DNA from: Hellea sp.
GTDB lineage: Bacteria; Pseudomonadota; Alphaproteobacteria; Caulobacterales; Maricaulaceae
Assembly (NCBI GenBank): GCA_014238285.1
Contig: JABABK010000002.1
Coordinates: forward strand, 56,626-120,625
DNA: 64,000 bases
Direction of reading: 5' to 3'
Below the pieces are notes generated by a model that saw nothing but the letters and a program-made list of their open reading frames with translations, was not told the origin of the DNA and ran no database searches. Numbering within the stretch: position 1 is the first letter of the stretch; each line of letters begins with the position of its first letter. The translations under genes were made by a program, and so were the position numbers. This document shows positions 1 through 7,352 of the stretch, piece after piece.

Positions 1-1
1 T

Positions 2-1024
2 ACTCTGAATCCACGTCTCAACCAAATAACTCTACCCATCTTTGTAACTCACGGGGAGATGGACGCATTGTGTCCACCAGAGAATGCAAACTACGTTTAC
101 GATTCAGTTTCAAGTGGCGTCGGTTCCAATTTTGAAATTAACTACTTGGACCCAGATTTTAAAATTCCATCAACATGGAAATTTTCATTAGGAGGAACTT
201 GGACACCAGATCTTTCTGATAATTCTGACTGGCAATTCCAGGCAGATGTTCTCGTTTCGCAAGGTGAAAATTCAGCCGTGATAAAACGAGGCGACCTTGT
301 TGCAACTGGCACACAAACTGTTAACGGTGTCACGGTTCCAGTTTATGACAGTCCTATAATGAGTAGTTTTGTTTTGACCAATAGTGACAAAGGCAATGAG
401 TCCTTTGTTGCCTCTCTTGGCATGGCAGCGGAGTTTGACAATGGTATCGGGCTAACGCTTGGATATGCCTATTCTGATGCTAAAGATATTCAGCCTATGA
501 CGAGTTCCGTGGCATTTTCAAATTATAATAATCGCTCTTATCTTGATCCACAGGAAGATGTCTTAGCGACCTCAAATTATAATATTAAGCATAGAGTTAC
601 TGGATCACTTTCCTACGCGAAAGACTTCTGGAAAGATAATGATACCAACTTCTTTTTATACTTCCAGCATTCATCAGGTCGTCCGTTTAGTCGTACAGAT
701 ACAAATCCAAACTCCTACTATAATTTTACTCCGTTCCTAGAGGGTGGCGGTGTGCTTTTACCCGGTGAAGAGCGCAACCAGCACAGGGCACCAAGCTGGA
801 CTAAAATGGATTTGAAAATTTCTCAAGACCTGCCTGGGTTTAGGGAAGGAGACAATGCTCAGATATTTATGGTCATTGATAACATTACAAATCTTATTGA
901 TAGCGATTGGGGTGCACTTTATTCACCTCGTTTCCCTGGGGCGTTGTCTGCAACGCAAGAGTCTTCCTGGGTCTCTGACGCATCGCTCTACGAAATTCGG
1001 TTCGGCGCATCTTACGATTTTTAG
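2..1024 (+). CDS. Oar-like TonB-dependent receptor, C-terminal part (gene cut by window edge)
   Basis: The reading frame is open from base 2, so the ATG at 59 in the ORF track is internal and the true start lies outside the window. The visible 340 or so residues alternate amphipathic beta-strand stretches with polar loops and end in a terminal Phe (SYDF), as outer-membrane beta-barrels do for BAM recognition. Segments such as the SSGRPFSR stretch, a KMDLKISQDLP strand and an IDNITNLIDSDWG-type strand near the end resemble the Oar/TonB-dependent receptor barrel. These proteins import substrates such as siderophores or oligomers in a TonB-driven way; the substrate cannot be read from this part. 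The plug domain and TonB box are not in view. A strong terminator follows the stop codon directly. Confidence 0.75.
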   Translation, partial: TLNPRLNQITLPIFVTHGEMDALCPPENANYVYDSVSSGVGSNFEINYLDPDFKIPSTWKFSLGGTWTPDLSDNSDWQFQADVLVSQGENSAVIKRGDLVATGTQTVNGVTVPVYDSPIMSSFVLTNSDKGNESFVASLGMAAEFDNGIGLTLGYAYSDAKDIQPMTSSVAFSNYNNRSYLDPQEDVLATSNYNIKHRVTGSLSYAKDFWKDNDTNFFLYFQHSSGRPFSRTDTNPNSYYNFTPFLEGGGVLLPGEERNQHRAPSWTKMDLKISQDLPGFREGDNAQIFMVIDNITNLIDSDWGALYSPRFPGALSATQESSWVSDASLYEIRFGASYDF

Positions 1025-1051
1025 AAGACCTAATTACCCTAAAACTTTAAA

Positions 1052-1080
1052 GCCTTTGATTTTTCAAAGGCCTTTTTTTT
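1052..1080 (+). terminator. Rho-independent terminator, probably bidirectional
   Basis: GCCTTTG (1052-1058) and CAAAGGC (1065-1071) form a perfect 7-bp stem, extendable by one A-T pair, followed by a run of eight T. It ends the receptor gene. The T-run overlaps the stop codon of the convergent minus-strand gene, and the reverse strand also continues into a T-rich stretch after the hairpin, so both transcripts may stop here. Confidence 0.85.
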
Positions 1081-1939
1081 AAGGCGCGATCTGTTCTAGT
1101 TTTAATTTGTAATCATCATTTTCGCCGCGATAGGGTTCTGCGTTTCGGGTTTCATAAATTCTACGCCCCGCCCAGTCTGTGACGTAGGCTTTAAGGGTTA
1201 GAATTTTACCTGCGGGAAGCGCCATTGCGACATGATCTAACGTAAATTTATAGGGCGCTTTTTCTTGATCGATATCAATGAAAGTCTGCCCGAGAATTGA
1301 TTGCGTCGTGGTCCCGCCAGCGAGCCCGCTTTGATCAACCTCAACAAGCTCAACCGTCAGACTCGCGCCGCGCATCATGGTGGGGGCGTCAGCGGGAAGA
1401 TAGACTTTGCCTTTTAGGGTTTCGACCTGCCCAATAGGTGGTTGCCCGCCCGGTTGTTGAGGGTGGGAGTTTCCTGAGTGTGCACTTGGCGCTTTGATTT
1501 TAAGCTGTATGGCATCTTTGCCGCGGTAAAATTCATCACGCTGTGAAAACATGACTTCCTGATTTTGATCATCGAGAATGACCGCGTTAATCACCGCAAA
1601 ATCAAGATCGCGAGTAACGGGTTCAGGAACTGCCACTACAAGGCCAAGATTACTAGGAAGGCCGTTAAGGAGTAAGCGGGTTTGACCGATCAACAAAGGC
1701 TGAGTCATGCCAGGTTGTGCTGGGGCATAGGCATTAATGACTAAGCTGTGACCATCCAGAGTGCGTAGGCTTTCGATGTCGACATTGACGGGTATGGTGT
1801 CGATTAGGCTGCGGGTTGGAGCTGGGTGTTTCGTGCCGCCCATGATATCGTCAAGAATATCATCAATGGGCCCGAACTGAGCTGAAGCAGGCGAAGTCGC
1901 CAAGAAAAAAGCTGCTGCTAATAAAACAAAAAACCGCAT
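1079..1939 (-). CDS. Exported YbaY/YscW-like envelope protein with two domains
   Basis: The 286-residue protein starts with a signal peptide (hydrophobic core to about residue 18, cleavage likely after SPASA), so it acts in the periplasm or at the cell surface. Two beta-rich modules of about 100 residues follow, near 50-150 and 170-285, separated by a Pro/Gly/Gln-rich linker (QQPGGQPP). The second module, starting near VETLKGKVYLPADAP and containing a LTVELVEVDQSG strand and a KIL-LKAYVTD strand, matches the YbaY family related to the T3SS pilotin YscW. The first is a weaker version of the same fold. It has no lipobox. It is monocistronic and converges with the receptor gene. The function of such proteins outside secretion is not known; pilotin or chaperone-like binding is a family inference. 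Confidence 0.6.
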   Translation of the reverse strand: MRFFVLLAAAFFLATSPASAQFGPIDDILDDIMGGTKHPAPTRSLIDTIPVNVDIESLRTLDGHSLVINAYAPAQPGMTQPLLIGQTRLLLNGLPSNLGLVVAVPEPVTRDLDFAVINAVILDDQNQEVMFSQRDEFYRGKDAIQLKIKAPSAHSGNSHPQQPGGQPPIGQVETLKGKVYLPADAPTMMRGASLTVELVEVDQSGLAGGTTTQSILGQTFIDIDQEKAPYKFTLDHVAMALPAGKILTLKAYVTDWAGRRIYETRNAEPYRGENDDYKLKLEQIAP

Positions 1940-2068
1940 GAGACCTCCAAGTTTAGACTGCTCTATAGCATGAAGAGTAACTTAGGCTGAATGGTTTTGT
2001 CAGCTGCGGTTCAGGTCAGCGCGTTGCGTAAACGTGAACGTGAACGTACAGGTAATCTATTTCCTGGT

Positions 2069-2695
2069 TTAACCAGATACCCAAAGCGGATATTTTGTCA
2101 TAACAGTCTTAAACAAATCCGAATCTAGGTGTCGGGTCAGCCATTCCCTGACGGCTGGATAGGGCGCGCCGTTCCACCAATTTTTATCAGTATTGGCGAA
2201 TTGGCGTATGAAGGGAAATATAGCGATGTCAGCGATGGTTTGCTTTGCGCCCATCAAATAAGTCGTTGTGGATAGGGTGCGCTCATAGGTTTGGATGAAG
2301 CCTTCCGCCTTAGAGCGATGTGATAAATCCACGTCACCACGATTTGCTGTGTCGTCATAGCGGCTGGCATATTTATAGCGGTCCTGATGCTGTTTAAATG
2401 GTCCGTCATTATCGGCTATCAGCGCATTGGCGGCTTTAAGGTCACAATCAAGCCAGCCTTGAGGATCATTTTGGGAAAGCGCATAATTTAAAAGATCAAG
2501 ACTTTCGTCAATGATCTCGCCGTCACTTTTGATGAAAACCGGAACGGTTCCTTTGGGCGAAACCTCGAGCATATGCGCTGGTTTATCCCGCAGGATAATT
2601 TCTCTGTGTTCGTATTTAAGTCCACTGACCAAGAGCCCCATTCGTCCGCGCATAGCATAGGGGCAGCGCCGGAACGAATAGAGGATGGCTGTCAC
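2069..2695 (-). CDS. Glutathione S-transferase family protein
   Basis: This 208-residue protein has a thioredoxin-fold N-terminal domain with the motif CPYAMR at residues 11-16, the cis-Pro stretch KGTVPVF near 48-54 and the glutathione-contact ES pair shortly after. An all-helical C-terminal domain follows, with the conserved helix signature TIADIAIFPFIRQF. The Cys in the active motif suggests an omega/Grx2-like thiol transferase or dehydroascorbate reductase-type GST rather than a detoxifying Tyr/Ser GST. The start is a GTG that overlaps the TGA of the upstream gene (GTGA), so the two are translationally coupled. The physiological substrate is unknown. Confidence 0.85.
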   Translation of the reverse strand: MTAILYSFRRCPYAMRGRMGLLVSGLKYEHREIILRDKPAHMLEVSPKGTVPVFIKSDGEIIDESLDLLNYALSQNDPQGWLDCDLKAANALIADNDGPFKQHQDRYKYASRYDDTANRGDVDLSHRSKAEGFIQTYERTLSTTTYLMGAKQTIADIAIFPFIRQFANTDKNWWNGAPYPAVREWLTRHLDSDLFKTVMTKYPLWVSG

Positions 2696-3159
2696 TTATA
2701 AAGCCGTTTCAAGACGCGTTTATCAACGATGGTTTCTTCAAATTCTGTCCCGGCTAACATAGCTTGATATTCGCCGGGCTTGCGCTCTTCAAGTTTGATG
2801 TGGCGAGGGAAGGGGATGTCTTGACCCAGTAAAAGATTAGAGACCAAGAAATTTAAAATGGCGGCTTCATAACGCTTGTCTATGGTCATGACTTCTTTGG
2901 TGCAGCGCGCCCATTTGACCACGCCGGAGCGGTTTTTATTTGTCTTTATTCTAACACGGTAAACGCCTTGACCCGTCGCGCTACGATGGAAGCTAAGGAT
3001 ACCCTTCTCAAAATAAACGAACCATTTATCGGTGTCATTTTTCGGGACAAGACCTCGGCTCAGCGCGCGCATTTCATTGGGGCTGAATTCATCTGTATAA
3101 GGTATTTTGGCAAGCTTTCGGAATTTTTCCCTTGGGCCGTCATTGCGCTTGGCGTTCAT
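2692..3159 (-). CDS. Conserved hypothetical protein, 155 aa
   Basis: I do not recognise a named family. The protein is basic at the N-terminus, has no signal peptide or membrane segment, and has a central alternating stretch (KWFVYFEKGILSFHRS, then YRVRI) that reads like a small mixed alpha/beta fold. The C-terminal third is charged. It sits 39 nt downstream of trhO and its stop codon overlaps the start of the GST gene, so all three are probably one transcript. Composition is like its neighbours. Its reality as a gene rests on the tight coupling and on the complete absence of alternative ORFs on the strand. Confidence 0.65.
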   Translation of the reverse strand: MNAKRNDGPREKFRKLAKIPYTDEFSPNEMRALSRGLVPKNDTDKWFVYFEKGILSFHRSATGQGVYRVRIKTNKNRSGVVKWARCTKEVMTIDKRYEAAILNFLVSNLLLGQDIPFPRHIKLEERKPGEYQAMLAGTEFEETIVDKRVLKRLYK

Positions 3160-3198
3160 AGCACTCTCTTAGTCGTTTGGCTCTTAGTCGGTTGGATA

Positions 3199-4116
3199 CT
3201 AATCGGTTTGGCGTCCAATGTGAGGCTCGCCGCGTTTTTTCGCAAGGTCTATTTGTTTTTGGCGCTCGGCAAAGCGTATTTTTTGCTCATCGCTCATCTT
3301 GTTGTGGCAACGGTGGCAGGATACGCCTTTGATATAGTGGGCATGGTTTTTGTCATCTTCGGTAATTGGGTAACGGCAGGCATAGCATTGGTCATAATCA
3401 GACTCGGCTAAGCCGTGACCAACGGCAACGCGCTGATCAAAGACGAAACAATCACCATTCCAAAGACTGCTGTCTTCTTTGACTGTCTCAAGGTATTTTA
3501 AGATACCACCCTTGAGGTGATAAACCTCGTCATAGCCTTGCTTCTTCATATAGGAACTGGCCTTTTCGCAGCGAATACCGCCCGTGCAAAACATGGCGAC
3601 TTTCTTTTTGGCCCGTAGTTCGTCTTCATGGTCTTCAACCCATTTTGGAAACTCCCGAAAAGTTTCAGTGTCTGGGTTTATGGCACCCTCAAACGTGCCG
3701 ATCTCAACTTCGTAATCATTGCGAGTGTCCACGAGGATCACATCTGGGTCGGAAATCAAATTATTCCAGTCCTTTGGATCGACATAAGTCCCGACAATGT
3801 CATTGGGGTCTACCCCGTCAACGCCCATGGTGACGATCTCTTTTTTAAGGCGCACTTTCATGCGGTAAAACGGCATGGTTTCGGCGCGGCTTTCTTTATG
3901 CTCTAGCCCGACAAGGCGGGGGTCAGCCCGAAGGAAGGCTAGCATTTTAGCAATGGCGCTATCCGTGCCAGCCACCGTCCCATTTATACCTTCACGGGCT
4001 AGTAGGACTGTGCCTTTAATATCATATAGATTGCATAGGTTTTGTAGCGGCTCTTTGAGCTGCTCATAGTCCGTCAGGCGGGTGAAGTTATAAAGGGCGG
4101 CCACGCAGTAAGTCAT
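3199..4116 (-). CDS. trhO: tRNA uridine(34) hydroxylase TrhO (rhodanese family)
   Basis: TrhO (formerly YceA) uses oxygen to convert uridine 34 of certain tRNAs to 5-hydroxyuridine, the first step of cmo5U/mcmo5U wobble modification. The 305-residue protein has the UPF0176 N-terminal domain (to about 95), a rhodanese domain with the active loop [10 protein letters not shown] (Cys177 as catalytic Cys, Cys183 next to it), and a C-terminal zinc-ribbon-like part with CYAC and CHRC pairs. E. coli TrhO is longer at the C-terminus; the shorter form is common in alphaproteobacteria. It is first in a probable operon with the 155-aa protein and the GST. Confidence 0.93.
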   Translation of the reverse strand: MTYCVAALYNFTRLTDYEQLKEPLQNLCNLYDIKGTVLLAREGINGTVAGTDSAIAKMLAFLRADPRLVGLEHKESRAETMPFYRMKVRLKKEIVTMGVDGVDPNDIVGTYVDPKDWNNLISDPDVILVDTRNDYEVEIGTFEGAINPDTETFREFPKWVEDHEDELRAKKKVAMFCTGGIRCEKASSYMKKQGYDEVYHLKGGILKYLETVKEDSSLWNGDCFVFDQRVAVGHGLAESDYDQCYACRYPITEDDKNHAHYIKGVSCHRCHNKMSDEQKIRFAERQKQIDLAKKRGEPHIGRQTD

Positions 4117-4152
4117 GGCGCGCGGTTTACGCCCGGATTAGCGCGAGGTCAA

Positions 4153-4602
4153 TTATGGTTTGTCTAAATCTTTGAGTTGCGAGGCGAGCAGTTCTTGGTA
4201 ACGCGGCAACGCCTGAATGAAAGCGGACATACGTTGCGGCAAGCCGAGTTTTTCGACAAACTCCGTCATGCTATCCGTAATGATTTGCGGATTATCACAG
4301 GTTTTGGCCAGAGTTTTCAAGTCTTTGATGCCGCGTCCTCTGGTAAGTTCTTTTTCAAGGCTTTTAAGCGAATTAGACAAAGCAAACATTTGTAGAGGAC
4401 CAGGCGTTTTTCCCCGACTATATTTATCCGCCACTTTGCGCATGGATTTCACAGCGCTCCCTGTATCGTCCATAAGCTCGCTCATAGCCTTTTCCGCACG
4501 CGGCGCGATCCACTCAGTGGTACAGATTTCGGCAGGATCAGGTGTACTTGCACAAGCAGATAATAGTAGGGGCAGGGTAGCAATGAGAATAAACCGGCGC
4601 AT
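4153..4602 (-). CDS. Small lipoprotein of unknown function
   Basis: The 149-residue product has a type II signal peptide with lipobox LSAC (Cys16), so it should be anchored in the envelope. There is no Asp at +2, which would favour outer-membrane sorting under the Lol rule. The mature part is helical and charged, with two further Cys (in EICTTEW and TCDNPQ) that may form a disulfide. I recognise no domain. A good ribosome-binding site (GGAG about 8 nt upstream) supports the start. The gene lies between nadV and trhO on the same strand but 90 nt after nadV, with an inverted repeat between them, so it is probably transcribed separately. Confidence 0.7.
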   Translation of the reverse strand: MRRFILIATLPLLLSACASTPDPAEICTTEWIAPRAEKAMSELMDDTGSAVKSMRKVADKYSRGKTPGPLQMFALSNSLKSLEKELTRGRGIKDLKTLAKTCDNPQIITDSMTEFVEKLGLPQRMSAFIQALPRYQELLASQLKDLDKP

Positions 4603-4661
4603 GAGGAGACTCCTTTGTCTCTACATACGCCGCAGATGTATGCGTGCAAGTTTTTTGGGCA

Positions 4662-4688
4662 GTATGGCCGATATAAACTAGGCCATAC
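4662..4688 (-). terminator. Inverted repeat after nadV, possible terminator without U-tract
   Basis: GTATGGCC (4662-4669) and GGCCATAC (4681-4688) are perfect 8-bp arms around an 11-nt AT-rich loop, just 3' of the nadV stop codon. On the nadV strand no T-run follows, so this is either a transcript-stabilising 3' hairpin or a weak or Rho-assisted terminator. Confidence 0.4.
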
Positions 4689-4692
4689 CTTG

Positions 4693-6123
4693 CTAGAAAA
4701 CTTCTGATTTGGCCCGAACGTCTGCAAGGCTTTGATCGCGAAGCAGTTCTCCGTTTTCCCAAACAGTTTCCATCAAGTCTAGTGAGTTGTCTTCCAACCC
4801 ATCTTTACGAATAGACCGAAAACCATCCGCGTCTTTTACAAGCGCCTGAATACCTCGTTTGGAAATTTTGCCTTTATCGGTGATGGGGTCCTTAAAGACA
4901 TCATGCCAAATCGGATCGCCAGTCCGTTTGGTGGCATTAGCTTTCATGGCCCATTTCATAGTGTCGCGATCAACGCCTTTTTGTAAAAGCGCGCCGCCCA
5001 TACCAAAGGCGATGTTTTCTGCGCTCCAGCCTTTGGCCTTCATCCGTTTTAGGATTTCTCGAATACTATCAGGATTAACACCGTCGCCTTGAATGACGCG
5101 GACGCAAGATGGCAAGACTTTGTAGCCTTTAGAGTTCATTTCATACCCAAAGGCTTCGCCGAGGATTTCCACGACTTCTATAGGGACGATAGTGGGGTCG
5201 CCGCTATCTGGGCGAACCACAAGCGTTCCGCCCATTGCCTCGACGCGGTCTTTCAGATTGACACCCCAAAACTCACGAGTCGCTTTGTAGATATCATAGC
5301 TGTCAGAGACGACGGCCACTAGTTTATCCTTGCCGCCAAATTGGGTCAACATATTAGCAAAGGCATCCTTTTCATTGTCGCGGCCCCAGCTGGTAATCGT
5401 GCTGTGTTCGGCTGCAGGAATAGAAAAAGCAGGCATGTCTTCGCCGTAAAAGGCGCGGGCATAGCCAATAGCGCCAACAGTATCAGAGCCCATGAAGTTG
5501 ACCATATTGGCGAGGCCGCCAAGGGCCGCGCTTTCGCCGGATGAAACCCCGCGCGCGCCAAAATCGTGGAGTTTAAAAGGCAGTTCATCTTCTGGGTTTT
5601 CACAAGTCTCAACCAAATATTTCCGAATGATTTGTTTCACAGTCCAAGACAAAGTGGCCACTGTGGTCGGGTACCAAACAGCCCGCAGCAATGCAGTCTC
5701 CAGAAAAGACGTTAGCCACGGAACTTTGGGATCGGTATTGATGATCTGAACGATGGCGTTTTTAACCGGCAGAACAGTCCCTTCCTTCACGGCCTGTATT
5801 CGTACGGGAAGGTACCCGTCATGTTCGGTCAATATGTGCTCCCAACCCTCACGGTTAAACGGAACGCCATGTGCGGTCCAAAGTTCATCAGCATAATCGA
5901 TTTCAGTTTGGATGATCGGGCGGCTAAGGTACTTCTTAAGATAGGCTTGAAGGCCGAAAAATACATGATCGTCAAATTTGCCTCCGCGGGCTTCAATATA
6001 GCTACTGACATATTCAGTGCCGGGCGGGTATTGCAAGAAGTGGGAGCCTTTATAGCTATCTACATCCAGCAGGACGCTATGGTCGCTGGGGTTCCATTGG
6101 TATTTGAGTTTTCCTTTAGTCAT
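4693..6123 (-). CDS. nadV: Nicotinamide phosphoribosyltransferase (NAMPT)
   Basis: NadV joins nicotinamide to PRPP to give NMN, the first step of the non-deamidating NAD salvage route. The 476-residue protein matches the NAMPT family over its whole length, with the phosphoribosyl-binding DFGARGVSS stretch, the catalytic His in AEHSTITSW (about residue 240), VVSDSYD, and the RPDSGDP ribose/phosphate motif followed by QGDGVN and FGMGG. The ORF track starts at a TTG (6129), but the ATG at 6123 has AAGGAG seven nt upstream and is preferred. It lies 50 nt downstream of nadM-nudix, so NMN made here is adenylated by its neighbour. A hairpin with a GGAGU loop sits 24 nt upstream of the start. Confidence 0.95.
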   Translation of the reverse strand: MTKGKLKYQWNPSDHSVLLDVDSYKGSHFLQYPPGTEYVSSYIEARGGKFDDHVFFGLQAYLKKYLSRPIIQTEIDYADELWTAHGVPFNREGWEHILTEHDGYLPVRIQAVKEGTVLPVKNAIVQIINTDPKVPWLTSFLETALLRAVWYPTTVATLSWTVKQIIRKYLVETCENPEDELPFKLHDFGARGVSSGESAALGGLANMVNFMGSDTVGAIGYARAFYGEDMPAFSIPAAEHSTITSWGRDNEKDAFANMLTQFGGKDKLVAVVSDSYDIYKATREFWGVNLKDRVEAMGGTLVVRPDSGDPTIVPIEVVEILGEAFGYEMNSKGYKVLPSCVRVIQGDGVNPDSIREILKRMKAKGWSAENIAFGMGGALLQKGVDRDTMKWAMKANATKRTGDPIWHDVFKDPITDKGKISKRGIQALVKDADGFRSIRKDGLEDNSLDLMETVWENGELLRDQSLADVRAKSEVF

Positions 6124-6146
6124 CTTCAATCTCCTTGAAGGTTATT

Positions 6147-6167
6147 GCCAGCGGACTCCCCGCCAGC
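6147..6167 (-). promoter_or_regulatory. GGAGU-loop hairpin in the nadM-nadV intergenic region
   Basis: In the transcript the arms GCUGGCGG and CCGCUGGC form an 8-bp stem (two G-U pairs) around the 5-nt loop GGAGU, about 24 nt before the nadV ATG. The loop and the closing CGG/CCG are identical to those of a second hairpin upstream of nadM, while the outer stems differ, so structure rather than sequence seems to be kept. Confidence 0.55.
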
Positions 6168-6173
6168 GGTTAG

Positions 6174-7229
6174 TTATTTAACGCCGTCCAGCATTTTATT
6201 GATGATAAAATAGTGGTCTTCGAAGCAATCGCGTGAATCAAGACTGCCAATGGGTACCCATAGGGCATCTACGGCATCATCATCTGCCATGACTTTCATC
6301 AGTTTTTTCGCAGGTGGTAGGCGGAACAAAAAGGCGTGTGTTAACGTGTATCCGCGCACGCTGCGCTTGGGATCATCAAAAACGCCGTGGCCTGCCAGAA
6401 AACCTTTGAGCTTGCCCATAGGGTACGGACCATGGCTATCGGCGAGGCGGGTTTCTTCACGCAGTTCACGGATAGCAGAATTGAGCAAAGTTTCGTTATG
6501 ATCCACAAATCCGCCGGGCAGGGCCAAGAGCCCTTTGCCGGGATGGCCGCCGCGCCGGATCATCAAAACATGACCTGATTGCACGACCACGCTATCGACA
6601 GTGACAAAACTTGGCGGGAAGGGCGCGTTGATCCAGGCCGCTTTATAGTTACGGACATAACTGCATTCCGCAAAAATTCGCTTAAAGCCTTCACTCGTCA
6701 TATAGTCTTTAAGGTATGTGCTGATAGGCTCTGGTAGAATATCATGGGTAATAACCGGCGCGCCTTTGAAATAAGCGTCCCGAATATCAGTGGCATTAAA
6801 CACCCCAAATTCATTGGGTACGTTGACGCTGCCCCATTGCGGGAACATTTTCAAATAATAAGACGTGTTGTCTTTATTGTGCCCGATTAAAGATATTTTG
6901 GCAGGCTCGTTCTGGCTAAACCCAAGCGCTTCTGCCTCACTGTCTACGCCGCGCTGGACGTTAGAGGTCCAAGCTTCGTCATTATAAAGCGTATCATCAA
7001 GGGGCCTGATAATAAGCTTCTTAGTGTTGACCTGATAAGGGTAACACGCTTTGATCATGTCTTTGCGCTGCTCGAAGCTCCACGGGTCACGCATAGACGG
7101 CGCGCGATTACCGCTGCCAACTAAAATGACCACATGATCGGCCTGCGCCAAAGCATGATCAACGACTGATTTATGTCCAATGTGAAAAGGCTGGAATCGC
7201 CCAATAAATACAAGAATGTCTTGCCGCAT
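6174..7229 (-). CDS. nadM: Bifunctional NMN adenylyltransferase / Nudix hydrolase
   Basis: The N-terminal domain (about 1-185) is a nucleotidyltransferase with GRFQPFHIGH (HxGH at 16-19) and the FNATDIR form of the second nucleotide-binding motif. It converts NMN and ATP to NAD. The C-terminal domain (about 205-350) is a Nudix hydrolase with a complete Nudix box from GGFVDHNET to RELREET, known in homologues (Synechocystis slr0787, Francisella) to cleave ADP-ribose. The 351-residue length fits the fusion family. The ATG is supported by GGAGG five nt upstream. Together with nadV downstream it makes a two-gene nicotinamide-to-NAD salvage operon. The 5' UTR carries a hairpin described separately. 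Confidence 0.93.
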   Translation of the reverse strand: MRQDILVFIGRFQPFHIGHKSVVDHALAQADHVVILVGSGNRAPSMRDPWSFEQRKDMIKACYPYQVNTKKLIIRPLDDTLYNDEAWTSNVQRGVDSEAEALGFSQNEPAKISLIGHNKDNTSYYLKMFPQWGSVNVPNEFGVFNATDIRDAYFKGAPVITHDILPEPISTYLKDYMTSEGFKRIFAECSYVRNYKAAWINAPFPPSFVTVDSVVVQSGHVLMIRRGGHPGKGLLALPGGFVDHNETLLNSAIRELREETRLADSHGPYPMGKLKGFLAGHGVFDDPKRSVRGYTLTHAFLFRLPPAKKLMKVMADDDAVDALWVPIGSLDSRDCFEDHYFIINKMLDGVK

Positions 7230-7260
7230 ATTTTCCTCCGTCTCCCGGATATGTAAAGCA

Positions 7261-7277
7261 ACACGGACTCCCCGTGT
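7261..7277 (-). promoter_or_regulatory. GGAGU-loop hairpin in the nadM 5' region
   Basis: In the transcript, ACACGG and CCGUGU form a perfect 6-bp stem around the loop GGAGU, about 32 nt before the nadM ATG. It shares the loop and the CGG/CCG closing pairs with the hairpin upstream of nadV, while the outer pairs differ in a compensated way. It is a candidate cis-regulatory RNA (for example a protein-bound GGA loop or part of a ligand sensor). Confidence 0.55.
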
Positions 7278-7352
7278 GCAGGGTATATATGGGTGTGAGA
7301 GTGACGGGAGTCAAGGATTTGGCTAGACTAACATGTAGCCTATTAGTATAAA

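Noticed and set aside
2001-2055. CGTGAACGTGAACGTAC short tandem motif before the YbaY-like gene
   Set aside because: Only two and a half units, with no other copy seen; too short to call a repeat or operator.
2968-3411. 147-aa plus-strand ORF with hydrophobic stretches
   Set aside because: It covers the antisense of the 155-aa gene and trhO; the hydrophobicity comes from reading the opposite strand of conserved genes.
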